48,693 nt of DNA, from positions 1-48,693 of the forward strand of contig JAKQLF010000228.1 in assembly GCA_029567325.1 (NCBI GenBank), read 5' to 3'. Positions within the stretch are counted from its first letter, which is position 1; each line of letters starts with the position of its first letter. The notes below the pieces were generated by a model. It saw nothing but the letters and a program-made list of their open reading frames with translations, ran no database searches and was not told the origin of the DNA. The translations under genes and the position numbers were made by a program. Of the stretch, positions 25,986 through 33,634 are shown one piece after another. This DNA comes from Bacteroidota bacterium. Its GTDB lineage: Bacteria > Bacteroidota > Bacteroidia > Chitinophagales > Saprospiraceae.

Positions 25986-27032
25986 TTAAATTTTAATAAA
26001 TCTAGAAAAGGTACCTCCGTAATTTACGATAATTACACCTTTGTAGTTGGTTTCAAACTCAATGCTATTTTCACTTTTTATCACTGGAATCCATTGACCA
26101 TCTGAAGTATGGGCTGTTATCAACATATCAGACAGATCTACTTCTGAGTAAATTCTATCAGAAAAAACTGATGGATAAAGTAAAGAGCCTTTTGCATCAC
26201 ATATCGATATATCTGAATAAAAGACATCATTTTCATATGATACGGTACGCAATCGGTAAAATTTTGCGGCATTAAATTTGGGTAATTGACTTTCAAAATT
26301 TTTCTGAAATACAGAAAAGTCAATTTCTTTATAAACGGACCACTTACTACCATCTTTGGATGATTCCAAAAAGATGGCTTTGGTGTCCTCAAGGCCTTCC
26401 ATTTGCCATGCGATGAGTTGACTTGAGCCCAAAGTTTTGCAAGATAATTGAGTAATTTTTACTGGCAACACAATGGCATTTGAACTTTTAAGCATTGGCA
26501 GGTCACCTGTATTGGCATTATTGCCATTGGCCAACATTCCCGCTGCATAAAAAGTAACTTGATCATCAGGTGAATTTATAAAACTTGCTTTCCATTTTGC
26601 ATTGTATGTCAGTATTGTATCTGTGTCAAAATTTAATGCTGGCGCATGTGCCAAGTATTGCCTTCCATCAATTGGATCTTCTGGCCTCACGCTGACGGAT
26701 GCACCTGGATCAATGATAAACTCTCCGGCGTTACTATATCCAGTAGGATCATTGGCATCGACTTTTAGAGCAACCAGTTCGAATCCTCCTCTTTGGATAG
26801 TAGGGGAAACTTTGGTAATGGAAACACTGATGTCATAAATGCTGTCTTTTTCAATTTTTGGTGGCAAGTCAAGAATCATATCGCCAATCAAATTGATATT
26901 GATTCTATTGTGGCATTCACCACAGAAACCTTCTCCCGGGGCATTGGTTGTTCCCGTAGGAGGATTGTTTGAATATGAGATCATTAGTATGCCTGATATG
27001 AGGCCTAAGATCAACTTGTAAGTAGCGGTCAT
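25986..27032 (-). CDS. Secreted choice-of-anchor V-type protein with a CxxCH motif and probable T9SS tail
   Basis: This 348-residue protein has a signal peptide (residues 1-20). The motif NPPTGTTNAPGEGFCGECHNR follows, containing CGECH at about residues 36-40, a c-type heme attachment motif. A Reeler-like beta-sandwich spans about 45-195 (with YDISVSITKVSPTIQRGGFELVALKVD and VTFYAAGMLANGNNANTGD). The last 80 residues look like a degenerate T9SS type A domain ending FSRFIKI. NCBI calls this architecture 'choice-of-anchor V'. The protein is probably exported through the outer membrane, with one covalently bound heme if cytochrome c maturation acts on it. No partner gene is evident. A promoter element TATCTTTG lies on the minus strand at 27056-27063. 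Confidence 0.8.
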   Translation of the reverse strand: MTATYKLILGLISGILMISYSNNPPTGTTNAPGEGFCGECHNRININLIGDMILDLPPKIEKDSIYDISVSITKVSPTIQRGGFELVALKVDANDPTGYSNAGEFIIDPGASVSVRPEDPIDGRQYLAHAPALNFDTDTILTYNAKWKASFINSPDDQVTFYAAGMLANGNNANTGDLPMLKSSNAIVLPVKITQLSCKTLGSSQLIAWQMEGLEDTKAIFLESSKDGSKWSVYKEIDFSVFQKNFESQLPKFNAAKFYRLRTVSYENDVFYSDISICDAKGSLLYPSVFSDRIYSEVDLSDMLITAHTSDGQWIPVIKSENSIEFETNYKGVIIVNYGGTFSRFIKI

Positions 27033-27519
27033 GGGTAAAGTCCTTTTTTCAAATGCAAAGATATTGCAATATGTTTGTTACTTCGAGGGGGTAAACCATT
27101 AATTATAGTTCATTTGTAACTATTTATTATTGCTCAAACGAGCCTCGATTGACGAAAAATTGCCTGATTTTTTGAAAAGAAATCAACCACCTAAATAGTT
27201 GCGTTTATTTTTGACTATAAAAATGGTAGCCACCCGTTTATCTTGTTTCGCAAGATGATGTAATATTTCAACAATTGTCTTTTAAACCTGCTGGTAGATT
27301 GAGTATTTTTACGTGATGCGGGGGATTTTATCAAATCGTGGCCGGGGTCTTGGATTTCAGAACCCCAAGAGCCAAATTTTCTACTGTCTTTATTGATTTG
27401 TTTTTCCACCATGATTAATACGCGGTGCAAAACTACACTTATTTTCTGAAGAGAATTTGAAGTTTATTGAGGTATGTTGTGGGGGGGAAATCGGAGGAAC
27501 GGAAACTGGGAGCAATGGG
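27033..27519. other. Intergenic region with a promoter element and no credible gene
   Basis: The left part carries TATCTTTG (minus strand, 27056-27063), a good -7 match placed 24 bp before the choice-of-anchor V start. The rest is AT-rich and holds only a 71-codon minus-strand ORF (27215-27430) with no signal of being real: no recognisable domain and strongly basic, atypical composition. Confidence 0.4.
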
Positions 27520-27660
27520 CAATTGGCTACGCCAGCAATGGGCAATGGGCAATTTTGCAATGGGCAATTGGCTACGCCAGCAATGGGCAATTGGCTGCGC
27601 CAGCAATGGGCAATTGGCTGCGCCAGCAATGGGCAATTGGCAACTCAGCAATTTTGCAAA
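27520..27660. repeat. Tandem repeat with 20-bp core, 23-bp unit
   Basis: The core CAATTGGCTRCGCCAGCAAT occurs at 27520-27539, 27565-27584, 27588-27607 and 27611-27630, spaced 45, 23 and 23 bp. GGGCAATGGG spacers and half-units (GCAATTTTGCAA) lie between. Two copies have TAC and two have TGC as the loop of the small hairpin GGC-loop-GCC. The same core forms part of the 69-bp repeat at 48516-48693. Short ORFs on both strands here (poly-QWAIG or poly-PIAHC) are artefacts of the repeat. Confidence 0.92.
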
Positions 27661-27688
27661 TAGCTTTTCGCCCCTTCTATTCTTTTAC

Positions 27689-27708
27689 AGATGCAAGGCT
27701 TTGCGTCT
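27689..27708. repeat. Palindromic repeat AGATGCAAGGCTTTGCGTCT
   Basis: The arms AGATGCAA and TTGCGTCT pair over 8 bp with one G-T pair around GGCT. It is a variant of the larger palindrome at 47361-47392 (core AGACGCAAGG/CCTTGCGTCT), so the two belong to one dispersed family. Confidence 0.7.
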
Positions 27709-27720
27709 CTTTAAATCTGA

Positions 27721-27768
27721 ACTTTTTACTTTATGAACTTTCTACTTTATGAACTTTCTACTTTATTT
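27721..27768. repeat. 16-bp tandem repeat x3 overlapping the end of the histidine kinase gene
   Basis: ACTTTTTACTTTATGA, ACTTTCTACTTTATGA and ACTTTCTACTTTATTT follow without gaps (27721-27736, 27737-27752, 27753-27768). The third unit runs across the stop codon (27763-27765) of the histidine kinase, so its last codon is inside the repeat. Confidence 0.85.
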
Positions 27769-28713
27769 CTTCCTCAATACCAGTTCGTGCAAACCATCTT
27801 TATGAAAATAATCAACTACAATTCCTGAATATTCAGCAATCATTTTCACAATGGATAAACCCAAACCCAGAGATTCCGGATTATCGTTGTCTCTGGCAAA
27901 TCGATCAAAAAGCTGCTCTGGATTTTTGGTCAGTGGTTTTCCTGGGTTGGAAATTTTTAATTTATTTTCTTTGATCGTACAAGTGATATTCCCATCTGGT
28001 AAATTGTATTTAATCGCATTACTGAGCAAGTTACTGACCATGATTTCTGCCAAAGTTCGATTCATTTCAAAGCTCAACTCCTGATCAAACTGGTTGGTCA
28101 AAGTGATACCTTTGTGTTCCATACGTTCTTCAAAGTCTTGTTCACAATTCAACAAAACATCATTGATATTGACCGACTCAACATTATCATTGTAGTAACT
28201 TCTGATTCTGGAGAGTAAAACCAAGGCTTGATTGATCCTGGACAATTTATTGGTATTGGATAAGATGGTTTCAATGTCCTGATAGTCATTTTCTTGAAGA
28301 TTGGGCGACTGTAGGAGAGATTCCAGTGAAGTTTTAATAACAGTTATGGGCGTTTGGAGTTCGTGGCTAGCGTTTTGAGTAAACTGTTTTTCAATTTGGA
28401 AACTCTTTTTTATTTGCCGGCCAATGTTGCCGTAAAAATCTGCTATTTCGCTTTCGACTTTGGAAGCATTGTGACTACCCCTTGGATCTTCAAATTTATT
28501 GAGATTGCGTAGTACTTCATATATTTTACGTTTATAGACTTTGAGGTGCCAACGCACAGTGCGAGTTTCTAACCACAAGACAAAAGTGACCATGAAAAAG
28601 CATAAAATACCCAAAATGAAGATCCAAATGCTTTGGGTATTGGTAATGAACGCAATTCCTGCTGCATAGCCCATGATGAGCACCATTATGGCAACTGTGG
28701 TTCTATAAGTCAT
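27763..28713 (-). CDS. Sensor histidine kinase without a periplasmic sensor domain
   Basis: This 316-residue kinase has two adjacent N-terminal membrane helices (residues 4-23 and 28-48) joined by a loop of about five residues. A linker follows, then the dimerisation domain with phosphoacceptor His117 in NASHELQTPI and an HATPase_c domain with the N-box MVSNLLSNAIKYN, the F-box FDRFARD and the G-box SLGLGLSIV. With virtually no periplasmic loop, it probably senses membrane state or an interacting protein, or depends on its linker. It starts 3 bp after the stop of the response regulator, so the two are translationally coupled. The downstream end lies inside a 16-bp repeat. Confidence 0.9.
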   Translation of the reverse strand: MTYRTTVAIMVLIMGYAAGIAFITNTQSIWIFILGILCFFMVTFVLWLETRTVRWHLKVYKRKIYEVLRNLNKFEDPRGSHNASKVESEIADFYGNIGRQIKKSFQIEKQFTQNASHELQTPITVIKTSLESLLQSPNLQENDYQDIETILSNTNKLSRINQALVLLSRIRSYYNDNVESVNINDVLLNCEQDFEERMEHKGITLTNQFDQELSFEMNRTLAEIMVSNLLSNAIKYNLPDGNITCTIKENKLKISNPGKPLTKNPEQLFDRFARDNDNPESLGLGLSIVKMIAEYSGIVVDYFHKDGLHELVLRKK

Positions 28714-28716
28714 GCC

Positions 28717-29400
28717 TCAATTGGTAGGTATGCAAAATTTATATCCAACACCATACAGTGTTTGTAAGTAATTTTCTACGCCTTCCTTAGCCAGTTTCTT
28801 TCTTAGATTTTTAAGGTGGGCATATAAGAAGTCAAATGAATAATTATCATCCATATAGTCACCCCACAAGTGTTCTGCTAAACTGTCCTTGGTAATAACC
28901 CTGTTTTTATTTCTAAAAAGGTAAAGCAGTATATCGTATTCTTTTTTGGTAAGATCGAGATCTTTGCCATTTATTTCCACTCTGCGTCCTTCAAAATGAA
29001 AGGTAAAATCCCCAAAATCCCCTTTTTCTTCTGTGGTAAACAGCTTGCGTCTGATTACCGCTTTGATCCGGGCATTCAACTCAGAAACGTGAAAAGGTTT
29101 AATGAGGTAATCGTCAGCGCCCAAATCAAGGCCCTTGACCCTATCGTCCAAACTGTCCTTGGCACTCACTATGATTACAGCCGTTTCTTTATGGCTTTCT
29201 TTGATGGTCGGCAGAAGATTGAGACCATTTCCGTCTGGTAGATTCAAATCCAATAGTATACAATCATAAGAAAAGTTGCTCAACTTATTTTGTGCTTCTT
29301 TAAAGGTAGTAGCCTCCTCAGTTATGTGATCTTCCTTTTTTAGAAAATAGGATATCAACTTTTGTAAATTTGGCTCGTCTTCAACAATTAGAAATTTCAT
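28717..29400 (-). CDS. OmpR/PhoB-family response regulator
   Basis: This 227-residue protein has a receiver domain with the acidic pocket VEDEP (residues 6-10), phosphoacceptor Asp51 in LLDLNLPDG, and Lys101 in LIKPF. A winged-helix DNA-binding domain follows (about 130-225, with the wing segment GVENYLQTLYGVGYKF). It is the cognate partner of the kinase that starts 3 bp later. A clear Shine-Dalgarno-like AGGAG lies 7-8 nt before the start (plus 29408-29412), uncommon in this window, and a -7-like TACCTTTG lies further upstream (plus 29470-29477). Target genes cannot be told. Confidence 0.92.
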   Translation of the reverse strand: MKFLIVEDEPNLQKLISYFLKKEDHITEEATTFKEAQNKLSNFSYDCILLDLNLPDGNGLNLLPTIKESHKETAVIIVSAKDSLDDRVKGLDLGADDYLIKPFHVSELNARIKAVIRRKLFTTEEKGDFGDFTFHFEGRRVEINGKDLDLTKKEYDILLYLFRNKNRVITKDSLAEHLWGDYMDDNYSFDFLYAHLKNLRKKLAKEGVENYLQTLYGVGYKFCIPTN

Positions 29401-29815
29401 CTATCAGCTCCTTTTGTTATAATGATGATTGCAGTCATAACCTTTTGGCATAACTGGCAATTTGAATTTCAAAGGTAACACACTGTTTGCACATATAATT
29501 GTCTTTCGCAAAGGGGACTATTGCAGCAAGCTTTGAAAAGAAAGTATTTTATTCTATTTTTTTGAAACTACATAATACTGATTTCAGGGATTTCTAAAAA
29601 ATTAAGAATATAAAGAAATGGTGGCTAAAGCACATTTTTACTTCCCATAGTCCGCTGGATTTTGACAAGCAATTCTGGGTAAGTATAGAATAAATCATTT
29701 CTGGTATAAAATTGAACAGTATTTGAATCTTTTTTGGTAGAAATAGTTGCAAATTTACAGACTGATCTATTTTTTCAATTGTTATAAACTTGTTACGTTT
29801 AAATATAAGCGCTTC
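29401..29815. other. Divergent intergenic region between the two-component pair and the aspartyl protease
   Basis: The left end carries the ribosome-binding site AGGAG and a candidate -7 element (CAAAGGTA on plus, 29470-29477) for the response regulator. The remaining 330 bp are AT-rich with no ORF, terminator or RNA gene that I can support. The protease ORF can be extended upstream to 29747, but the extra residues are not family-like. Confidence 0.4.
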
Positions 29816-31060
29816 ATGCCAAAGAAGTTATGGATTTTCTTCACGTTTTTGATCTGCTATGAAAACCTCAGGGCCCAACAGGAGATTATTGGCATTGATC
29901 TTTTAGAAAAAAAGCGATATGTTGAAATACCCTTTCAATACATCAATGGGCACATTGTCTTAGACGTGATGTTCCATGATATTTTTCCTGTAAAATTCAT
30001 ATTTGATACGGGCGCGCAAAACACAGTTTTATTCGAAAAAAGTTATGTGGATGTTTTTGGATTGAAATCTGACAGGTTCATTCCATTGAGGGGTGCAGAC
30101 CTTACAAGTACCATTCAAGCAAGTATTGTACGCAATGTGAGGATGAAACTAGATGGTATCAAAAAAGTAGAAAGAGATATTTTGGTTTTGCCCACCAATT
30201 TTTTGAAATTGGAGGAAATGATTGGTATCAACGTGATTGGTATCATCGGGGCAGAATTTTTTCGTAACCTGGTCATCAAAATTGACTATGACCACCAAAA
30301 GCTAACTTTGTTTGAACCCAACCTTTTCAGTGAAAAGAACTTAAAAAACTTTTACGAACTCCCGGTTGATTTTGAAGACAATAAGTTTTATATCAAATCA
30401 GCAGTGCGTGTCAACAACCTTAGCGCTACCAAAGATTTGAGGTTATTGATGGATACAGGTGCTTCTCTTTCTTTTTTACTCAATACAAATTCTGACACTA
30501 CACTGACTGTCCCACAAAAAATCTTGCCAAGCATTTTAGGCCAGGGATTGGGAGGTCCTATTTTGGGCTACATTGGTAAAGTTCACAGATTTAGCCTCGA
30601 TTCATTTTCATTTCCAAATATATTGACCTATTTCCAAGACGATAATTTTGTAATTGTGGGTGAAAAAAATGCCCAACGCAATGGTTTATTGGGCAACCAG
30701 ATATTGTCCCGATTTACCATTTTTGTTGATTATTTCAGAGGTAGAGTTTTTATGAAACCGCAGAAAAATTACAATAAGGATTTTAAATATGATTTGAGCG
30801 GCATAACACTTCACGCTTTTGGTCCAGAGCTCAATCATTTTTTTATTAAAGCGGTTCTAGATGACAGCCCAGCTTCTGAAATAGGATTGATGGCCGGAGA
30901 TGAAATTGTCAAAGTAGGTTTTTGGGGTGCTTGGAGGTATGATCTTGAAGGTCTCACCGCAAAACTAGCTAGTAAACCAGGAAAACGTATAAAAATGGAA
31001 ATCAAACGAGAAGGGAAAAAATATCAGAAGGAATTAATTCTGAGAGATCTTTTCAATTAG
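29816..31060 (+). CDS. Exported double retropepsin-like aspartyl protease with PDZ domain
   Basis: This 414-residue protein has a signal peptide (about residues 5-20). It carries two aspartyl protease half-domains, each with a catalytic motif: FDTGA with Asp64 and MDTGA with Asp213. Hydrophobic 'flap' and psi-loop segments such as GIIGAEFFRN and GLLGNQILSRF follow them, in the retropepsin style. A C-terminal PDZ domain spans about 325-412 (DDSPASEIGLMAGDEIVKVG). Two half-sites in one chain would make a pepsin-like active site without dimerisation, acting in the periplasm, where the PDZ could recruit C-termini. The ATG at 29816 is chosen because it begins a normal signal peptide. The family occurs in Bacteroidota, with little functional data. 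Confidence 0.82.
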   Translation: MPKKLWIFFTFLICYENLRAQQEIIGIDLLEKKRYVEIPFQYINGHIVLDVMFHDIFPVKFIFDTGAQNTVLFEKSYVDVFGLKSDRFIPLRGADLTSTIQASIVRNVRMKLDGIKKVERDILVLPTNFLKLEEMIGINVIGIIGAEFFRNLVIKIDYDHQKLTLFEPNLFSEKNLKNFYELPVDFEDNKFYIKSAVRVNNLSATKDLRLLMDTGASLSFLLNTNSDTTLTVPQKILPSILGQGLGGPILGYIGKVHRFSLDSFSFPNILTYFQDDNFVIVGEKNAQRNGLLGNQILSRFTIFVDYFRGRVFMKPQKNYNKDFKYDLSGITLHAFGPELNHFFIKAVLDDSPASEIGLMAGDEIVKVGFWGAWRYDLEGLTAKLASKPGKRIKMEIKREGKKYQKELILRDLFN

Positions 31061-31171
31061 TCCTGTATTCTTCCAATTAGTTATAGTTTGGTGTCATTTA
31101 TAGACCATATTATTTCATTTAGGGAAGTATTTAAAACAACCTCTGAACTCTTCTAATTTCCAAAAGGGCAC

Positions 31172-31204
31172 AAAAAAAAAGGCAACCTGAAGAAACAGAT
31201 TGCC
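31172..31204 (-). terminator. Intrinsic terminator of the TPR gene
   Basis: On the minus strand GGCAATCTG pairs with CAGGTTGCC (one mismatch) around a 6-nt loop (plus 31181-31189 and 31196-31204). A nine-T run follows (plus A-run at 31172-31180). It lies 27 bp past the TPR stop codon. Confidence 0.82.
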
Positions 31205-31230
31205 TTGTCATAAATTGAGTAATGCCTTAA

Positions 31231-32649
31231 CTAAGCAAATTCTTTAAATTCTCTTTCGTAATATTTAATCATCGCATTGATGTCTTTATCTATTTCCAAT
31301 TCTGGTGCCAAACTGTAAATAATGGAGTGTTTTTCAAAATCTTCTTCCAAGGCCTCAGCAAGAATATCTAGACCATCTTTTTTCATTTTCAAGAAGAAAT
31401 AGGTGATTGCTCGGCAATAAAGTAATTCTGCACCAAAAGTAAATTCTTCTGCCTCATCTAAAATTTGATTGGCTTCTTCATACAATCCCAATCTGATGAT
31501 GAAGCAAACATAGTCAGACCAGTAAGTAGGATTGTCGCTACCCAATTGGGTTGCTTTATTAAAATTAATGGTTGCTTTGCTATAATCTTCTACTGCAACA
31601 TATGCTTTGGCAAGAGCCATATAATATTCGTCTCTGTTTGAATCCAATTCGATTGCTTTGAAATAAGCATTTATTGCACTGTACCAATTTTGCTTAGCCT
31701 CAAAACATTGTCCCAAGTAGTAATAGATTTCCTCATTGTAAGGATCTATTTTCATGGCTTTTTGCAAGATATTTTTTGCCTTTTCAACCTGTCCAAGCTT
31801 CAAATGACAAGATGCACAAGTCACCATTAGTTCAGAATCAGGGCCAAATTTTTGGTTAGCTTCAGTAAAAACATCAAGTGCTTTTTCTACATTACCTATT
31901 TGTAAGCAGAGTTCACCACATTCAGTATACGCAGCCTCAAAATTGGGTTGAATGATGAAAGCAAATTCCAAAGCATCAATGGCTTTTTCATACTTCCAAT
32001 CATAGTTGTATGACATTCCTAAATTAAACCAAGCTATGTGATTATAAGGATTTTCATCAATGAGTCCTTTGTGAAAGGCGATGCTGTCAGCATAATTTTT
32101 GGAAGCCTCCACAGCTCTCCAGAACTTTTCTAAAGCTTCTCGGCTTGACGGATCTATTTTCAGCGCTTTTTTGAGCGAGAAATACATCATGTCAAAGTTT
32201 TTCTCAGATTCATAAATAGTAGCTTCGGCCACATATAAATCTATCATGTCCTCACCGTATGAGGAGTTTCTCAATTCTTCAAGTAAATTTTTTGCTCTAT
32301 TGAATTCTTTTTTCTGGCTGTAAATCTTGATTTTCAAACAGATGATTTCTCTTTCGCCTGGAGCCATTAGTTCTGCCTTCTCAATATATTCTAGGCTCTC
32401 ATTGAGGTGCGATTCTATAAAAAGCAATTTTGCTTTGGCAATTAAGTATTCAGCGCGGTACTGGAATTGATCAATTGCAAGATCAACGACCTCCATCGCT
32501 TTATCAAATTGCATCTCCCTTTCGTAAAAATCAATTAGTTGGTTGATTGACTTCTCATCTAGGTACTCTAATGTCCCTTGTTCAATTCTTGTTTCAAAAT
32601 CAGATACAAGATTTATTAGGTTGACATCTCGTTTTATTCTTTGTTCCAT
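31231..32649 (-). CDS. Tetratricopeptide-repeat protein
   Basis: This 472-residue protein is made almost entirely of helical 34-residue repeats from about residue 25 to 460. Clear examples are YNHIAWFNLGMSYNYDWKYEKAIDALEFAF, AYTECGELCLQIGNVEKALDVF and IYYYLGQCFEAKQNWYSAINAYFKAI. It lacks a signal peptide and membrane segments, so it is probably a cytoplasmic scaffold that binds peptides of partner proteins. The acidic composition and Leu/Tyr/Ala spacing are regular. No partner is identifiable: the gene is alone on the minus strand between two oppositely oriented genes. Confidence 0.88.
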   Translation of the reverse strand: MEQRIKRDVNLINLVSDFETRIEQGTLEYLDEKSINQLIDFYEREMQFDKAMEVVDLAIDQFQYRAEYLIAKAKLLFIESHLNESLEYIEKAELMAPGEREIICLKIKIYSQKKEFNRAKNLLEELRNSSYGEDMIDLYVAEATIYESEKNFDMMYFSLKKALKIDPSSREALEKFWRAVEASKNYADSIAFHKGLIDENPYNHIAWFNLGMSYNYDWKYEKAIDALEFAFIIQPNFEAAYTECGELCLQIGNVEKALDVFTEANQKFGPDSELMVTCASCHLKLGQVEKAKNILQKAMKIDPYNEEIYYYLGQCFEAKQNWYSAINAYFKAIELDSNRDEYYMALAKAYVAVEDYSKATINFNKATQLGSDNPTYWSDYVCFIIRLGLYEEANQILDEAEEFTFGAELLYCRAITYFFLKMKKDGLDILAEALEEDFEKHSIIYSLAPELEIDKDINAMIKYYEREFKEFA

Positions 32650-32952
32650 ATTAGATCATGTGAGGGATTATAAGTCTGTCGGCGAAGATAGTTATTTAAT
32701 CTTCGATTGAAACATATATCAAAACACTTTTTTTCCACATTTTTGAGGCATTATAGAATATTATAATCTATTCTAAGTGTCACATTTTCAATGTTATATA
32801 CATTTTTCTAATTTGTTTTTTTCTGCGTAAGTTATGTACTGTCAGCGAGTAATACATTACTTATTTTTTTCAAGTTAAATGGGGTTTTTCCCTGAAAAAA
32901 ACCATTTATATTTTCACTAAGGTATGGTTTGAGATAAAAAACAGACCATGCA
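32650..32952. other. Divergent intergenic region with an imperfect hairpin upstream of the small hypothetical gene
   Basis: AAATGG (32877-32882) and CCATTT (32902-32907) pair and continue across a small internal loop into TTTTT/AAAAA, closing a CCCTG loop. The hairpin lies 45 bp before the ATG at 32953. Near it, AGAATA (32755-32760) and TATTCT (32769-32774) form a weak second inverted repeat. No ORF is present. Confidence 0.4.
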
Positions 32953-33348
32953 ATGAACTTTGTGGACTTATTTATAGAATTTTGTGACTCTCTAACAAGT
33001 AAATGTAAAATGGAAGACTGGCAAATTGATTTTGAGTGGCTGAAAGTAAGACACTATATAAAGGATGCATTGAATCATGAAAAACTTCCCGACTTCCAAG
33101 CTGTACTTTTTCTCATTGGTGTGCAAGAACTTGGCAGGATCCCCGGTGCAAAATTCACAAAAGAGGAAAAGCAAGACCTGATGCACGTTGCTGTTTGCAC
33201 CCTGCTAGATGGGGAATATTATGAATTTGAGGGAAGAGACCAAGATGGTTGGCCACATTTTAAAGTAATTAAAAAGATGGACTTGACGGGTTTGGAAGAT
33301 CAAGAAAGATATCTTAAAATCAAAATAATTGAATATTTATCTTTGTAA
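32953..33348 (+). CDS. Conserved hypothetical protein (131 residues)
   Basis: This small cytoplasmic protein has no signal peptide and no membrane segment. It is largely helical at the N-terminus (VDLFIEFCDSL, WLKVRHYIKDALNHEK). The central stretch FQAVLFLIGVQELGRIPGAKFTKEEKQDLMHVAVCTLL suggests a helix pair with a buried core, followed by a short beta segment (YYEFEGRDQDGWPHFKVIK). I recall similar short proteins in Bacteroidota annotated only as hypothetical, and I do not assign a function. It lies just upstream of the giant protein gene on the same strand, but 286 bp and a separate promoter make co-transcription unlikely. Confidence 0.7.
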   Translation: MNFVDLFIEFCDSLTSKCKMEDWQIDFEWLKVRHYIKDALNHEKLPDFQAVLFLIGVQELGRIPGAKFTKEEKQDLMHVAVCTLLDGEYYEFEGRDQDGWPHFKVIKKMDLTGLEDQERYLKIKIIEYLSL

Positions 33349-33504
33349 AACATTGATATACAGCATTATAAATAATTTATTTTTAAATATAAGTTTATTG
33401 TTATTTATAAATATACTTTTTATCACAATTGTAAAGCGCACAAATTCATATCAAAACAAATAAAATAATTGTCATATATGTTTTTATATTATAAAACATT
33501 ATTA

Positions 33505-33512
33505 TATATTTG
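33505..33512 (+). promoter_or_regulatory. Putative -7 element (TATATTTG) of the giant surface protein gene
   Basis: TATATTTG matches TAnnTTTG, 123 bp upstream of the ATG at 33635. It predicts a leader of about 115 nt that begins at or inside the first of two inverted repeats. The region before it is very AT-rich and the -33 element is unclear. Confidence 0.4.
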
Positions 33513-33516
33513 TGTT

Positions 33517-33552
33517 TATAATACAAGACACACAAATTTTACTTGTATTATA
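33517..33552 (+). promoter_or_regulatory. Perfect 11-bp inverted repeat at the predicted transcription start
   Basis: TATAATACAAG (33517-33527) and CTTGTATTATA (33542-33552) are perfect complements separated by 14 nt. Just downstream of the -7 element, it could be an operator, or a 5' hairpin protecting the mRNA. Confidence 0.5.
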
Positions 33553-33589
33553 CTCAATTTAAGAAACCACACCTCGCAATGACATAATA

Positions 33590-33632
33590 GACCTATTGTG
33601 CACAGAACACACACACAAAACACAAATAGGTC
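33590..33632 (+). promoter_or_regulatory. Leader hairpin directly before the giant gene start codon
   Basis: GACCTATTGTG (33590-33600) pairs with CACAAATAGGTC (33621-33632) with a single bulged base. The loop is 20 nt and CA-rich. The second arm ends 2 nt before the ATG at 33635, so the hairpin would bury the translation start region. Confidence 0.55.
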
Positions 33633-33634
33633 AT

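Noticed and set aside
27215-27430. 71-residue minus-strand ORF
   Set aside because: No domain, no promoter or signal, strongly basic composition, and it ends in an AT-rich region. Could be chance; not enough to call.
27520-27660. Possible CRISPR array from regularly repeated 20-bp core
   Set aside because: Spacers are 3 or 25 bp and themselves repeated, there is no cas gene, and the core is shared with a tandem array elsewhere.
27390-27752. Several overlapping ORFs on both strands (PIAHCW- or QWAIG-type repeats)
   Set aside because: They are artefacts of the 23-bp repeat array; all frames are open because the unit contains no stops.
33596-33634. Upstream start for the giant protein
   Set aside because: The 13 extra residues would precede the signal peptide and fall in the leader hairpin; the ATG at 33635 is more typical.
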